A stretch of 64,000 nucleotides of DNA from Slackia sp. ZJ119. Its GTDB lineage: Bacteria > Actinomycetota > Coriobacteriia > Coriobacteriales > Eggerthellaceae. Within the stretch, counting starts at the first letter, position 1, and the number at the start of each line of letters is the position of its first letter. The position numbers and the translations under genes are program-made. Location: the NCBI RefSeq assembly GCF_011039175.1, contig NZ_JAAKEN010000011.1, positions 1-64,000 of the forward strand, read 5' to 3'. Below are positions 58,601 through 61,600 of this stretch, piece by piece. A model generated the notes under the pieces. That model was not told the origin of the DNA. It worked only from the letters and a program-made list of their open reading frames with translations, and did no database searches.

Positions 58601-61600
58601 ATCGGCGGCAACGGCGAAACGAAGCTGCGCGTGAAGCTGGAGCAGTGGTGGTATCACCCCAAGAATCTGAGCGATCCCGACTCTGATTACGTGTGGGAGC
58701 TCTATCCCGGTCCCTACATCGACGCTCGCGGCATCGACCACGGCTACGGCCTGCGCGAGGCCTACACCGGCGCCAGCTCCAAACCGGGCATCTATCTGTT
58801 CCGCGACGTGCCCACTTGCGTGACCGATCCGGCCGACACAGGAACCAACTCTGACCAGAAGCAGAAGTACCTGGCCGGCTATCGTTTGCGCATCGATCAA
58901 GAAGACCTCAACAAGCTTGATGAGGACTATCTGGTGACGCTGCGCGGCAACACGAATGCTATGGACAAGGATTCCGATCTGATGACGGGCGCGGTGGAAA
59001 CGGAGGTGCTCGAGCAGCCGAACTGCGTGCTCGAACCGAGCAACAACAATGGGCAAAACGTTGACGGCTCGCGCGACGACCATAAGTACACCATGGCTTA
59101 CTATTTGAACGAAGACGGATCGCTGCCCGAAGAGGGCTCGGTTGACGACGAGTTCATCGTGGTGTCGCTCATCGGCTCGCAAACGACCGACGTCGCTCCG
59201 TTCGAATTCTTGGAAGAAGTCGTGAAAGACAGCACGAAGACCAGCACGAAGACGTGTACCGTGTGCAACCATGGACACTATATCGACGGTGCCGATGCGA
59301 CGCCGCATGAGGTCACGTTCCGTCTGCGTTTCCCGAACACTACTGCGGACGATTTGGACATCGTGCTGAGCGACGAGATGCCCTACGCTTCCGAATACAA
59401 GAGCGCCACCATTCAGGTGGGCGAGGATCCGGCGAACCTCAAGAGCGGCAATGCCGCCATCGATGAGGCTGCGTCCACTCCTACGTTCGTGAAGTTCGAC
59501 CAAGTCACGCTGCCCGTGGGCGAGGTGCTGTATGCCACGGTGACCATGACGTCGCTTGCCCAGCGCACGCTGGAAAACGAGTTCGTGCTGGTCACGCCTG
59601 ATTCTCAGCTGGGCGTGCTGGAGTCCAATGTGGTGACGCGCCGCGTGAACCGCGATGCCCACTTCACGCTCGCTGCTATGCCCAAGATGCCGCTGTACGA
59701 GGACGACGGTGGAAATGACTCCATCGATCTGCTGCTCGATCTGGTAAACAAGACGTTTGACGCCATGCCCGATCCGGTGAACGATCCCGAGATGCAGGAG
59801 CCGGCGCACTACGATCCCAATCCTCCGGCTCAACCTGTCTTCTCGGAGGTGGAGCCGGAAGAGCCGCCGGAGCCCGAGGAGCCGACGTACAGCAAGTCGC
59901 TGCCAAAATTCGACTCCGACGGGGTGAATCAACTGAGGGACAAGTTGCAGAGCCCTTCGGAACAGGCTGCGTTTGATGGTGCCTATAAAGCTTTGAAAGG
60001 GCTGTTCGCAAAGCCTGAATACAACCCTGCTATGGTGGGGATAGATTGGTATGAAGCGCAGTACGCTGAAAATCTCGCCGCATTCCAAAGGCGTGACGAG
60101 AATGGCTTGTCGGTGCTTGAGGTTCCTCTGTTCGACCTTGATGCTTATGGGAAGGCTTCGACTGTTGAAGAGAAGCAGCAGATCGAGCAGAGCTATCAAG
60201 ATGAGCTGAACAAGTACAAGCTGCTTGCGACCACGGAGCTGCCGAGCATGGAGCTGCCAAAATTCAACGTGCAGGCTTATGAGGCGGCAGCCGACGATCA
60301 GACGAAGCAGCAAATTCTTGCCGACTACGATATGGCGATGCGGATATTCGAAGCTTCGGTTGGCGACAATTTCCCCGAAGCGGAACTGCCTAAGTTTGAC
60401 GTAGATCGTTACGAGAGCTTCGTGTCGACGGCGAACCGTGAAGCATATCTGAATGACTACAACGACGATGTGGAAAACTTCGAAGACGGGTTGACGGCGC
60501 TTCCGCTGATCGCGGTGCCGACGTTCAATTTTGTGGAATACAACAATATCCCCCAAGCTGATAAGGATGCATACTATCAGGGCTATCTGAAATCGGTAGA
60601 AGCCTATGCTTCCGAGCTCAACAAGGACCTCGTCTTTACGGCGGTGCCTCAGTTTGACACAGCTGCCTATTCGCTGCTTAGAACCGATAAAGAAAAGGCA
60701 GACTTCCTCGAAAAGCATTGGGACGAATATCTGCTTCAGGCAAAAGCCTTCTTCGATGAACAGAACGAGTCGTTTACGGTGGTGACGCCGCCGCTGTTCA
60801 ACGTGAGGGAGTATGAAGCGGCGCTGCAGTCGGACGCCAAGCGCGAATACGTTGACAAATACCTTGCGGACTTGCAGGCGTTCAAGGATCAGGAATTGGC
60901 TATCGATTCGACGGCCACCGTGCCCGAATTCAAGATAGAAGAGTATCTGGCGCAGTTGAACGATCCTACACGTGGAAACTTCATTGAGAACTTCCAGGGC
61001 AAATGCGACGAGTTCAAAGCGTATCTGCAAATCACGACGTTGAAAGGTGCAACGCCCACTAACGAGGAGGTCGAAGCCGCGCTTGCGAACCTGCCGAACC
61101 GCAACCCGAACGATGCCAACTCGTATACCGCTCGATATCTGAAGTGCGACGATGCGGAGGGCAAGTCCACGCTGATGAGCGACTACAACACGGCGTGGAC
61201 GGACTACTGCAACGCTCTGATAACCGCTGGCTGGGCAATTGATTTCACCGAGAGCAGGGTGCCGAAGTTCGATTTTACCGAATTTGAGCTGCTTCCTGAC
61301 GGAGCGGCTTTGGCCAAGGACTACGTCGATACGTACGCGACTGCCGTGGCAGCCTATCAGCCCAAGACCGCTGTGGAAGAAGAAACGCCTTCTGGCAACG
61401 AGGAAGACGAAACGTCTTCTGGCAACGAGGGCGAAGGGCCGCAGCCTGCCGCAGGCGGAGAGACGCCTTCCGGCGGCGAGAGCGAAGAAACGCAGCCTGA
61501 GAGCGAAGAAACGCAGCCTGAGAGCGAAGAAACGCAGCCTGCTGCGGAGGAAACGGTGCCGTCCAACGTTGATGGGACTGAAGAGACGCCGTCTGATGTT

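Noticed and set aside
61478-61540. CRISPR-like tandem repeat
   Set aside because: Three directly adjacent 21-bp units with no spacers, in frame within a protein spacer region.
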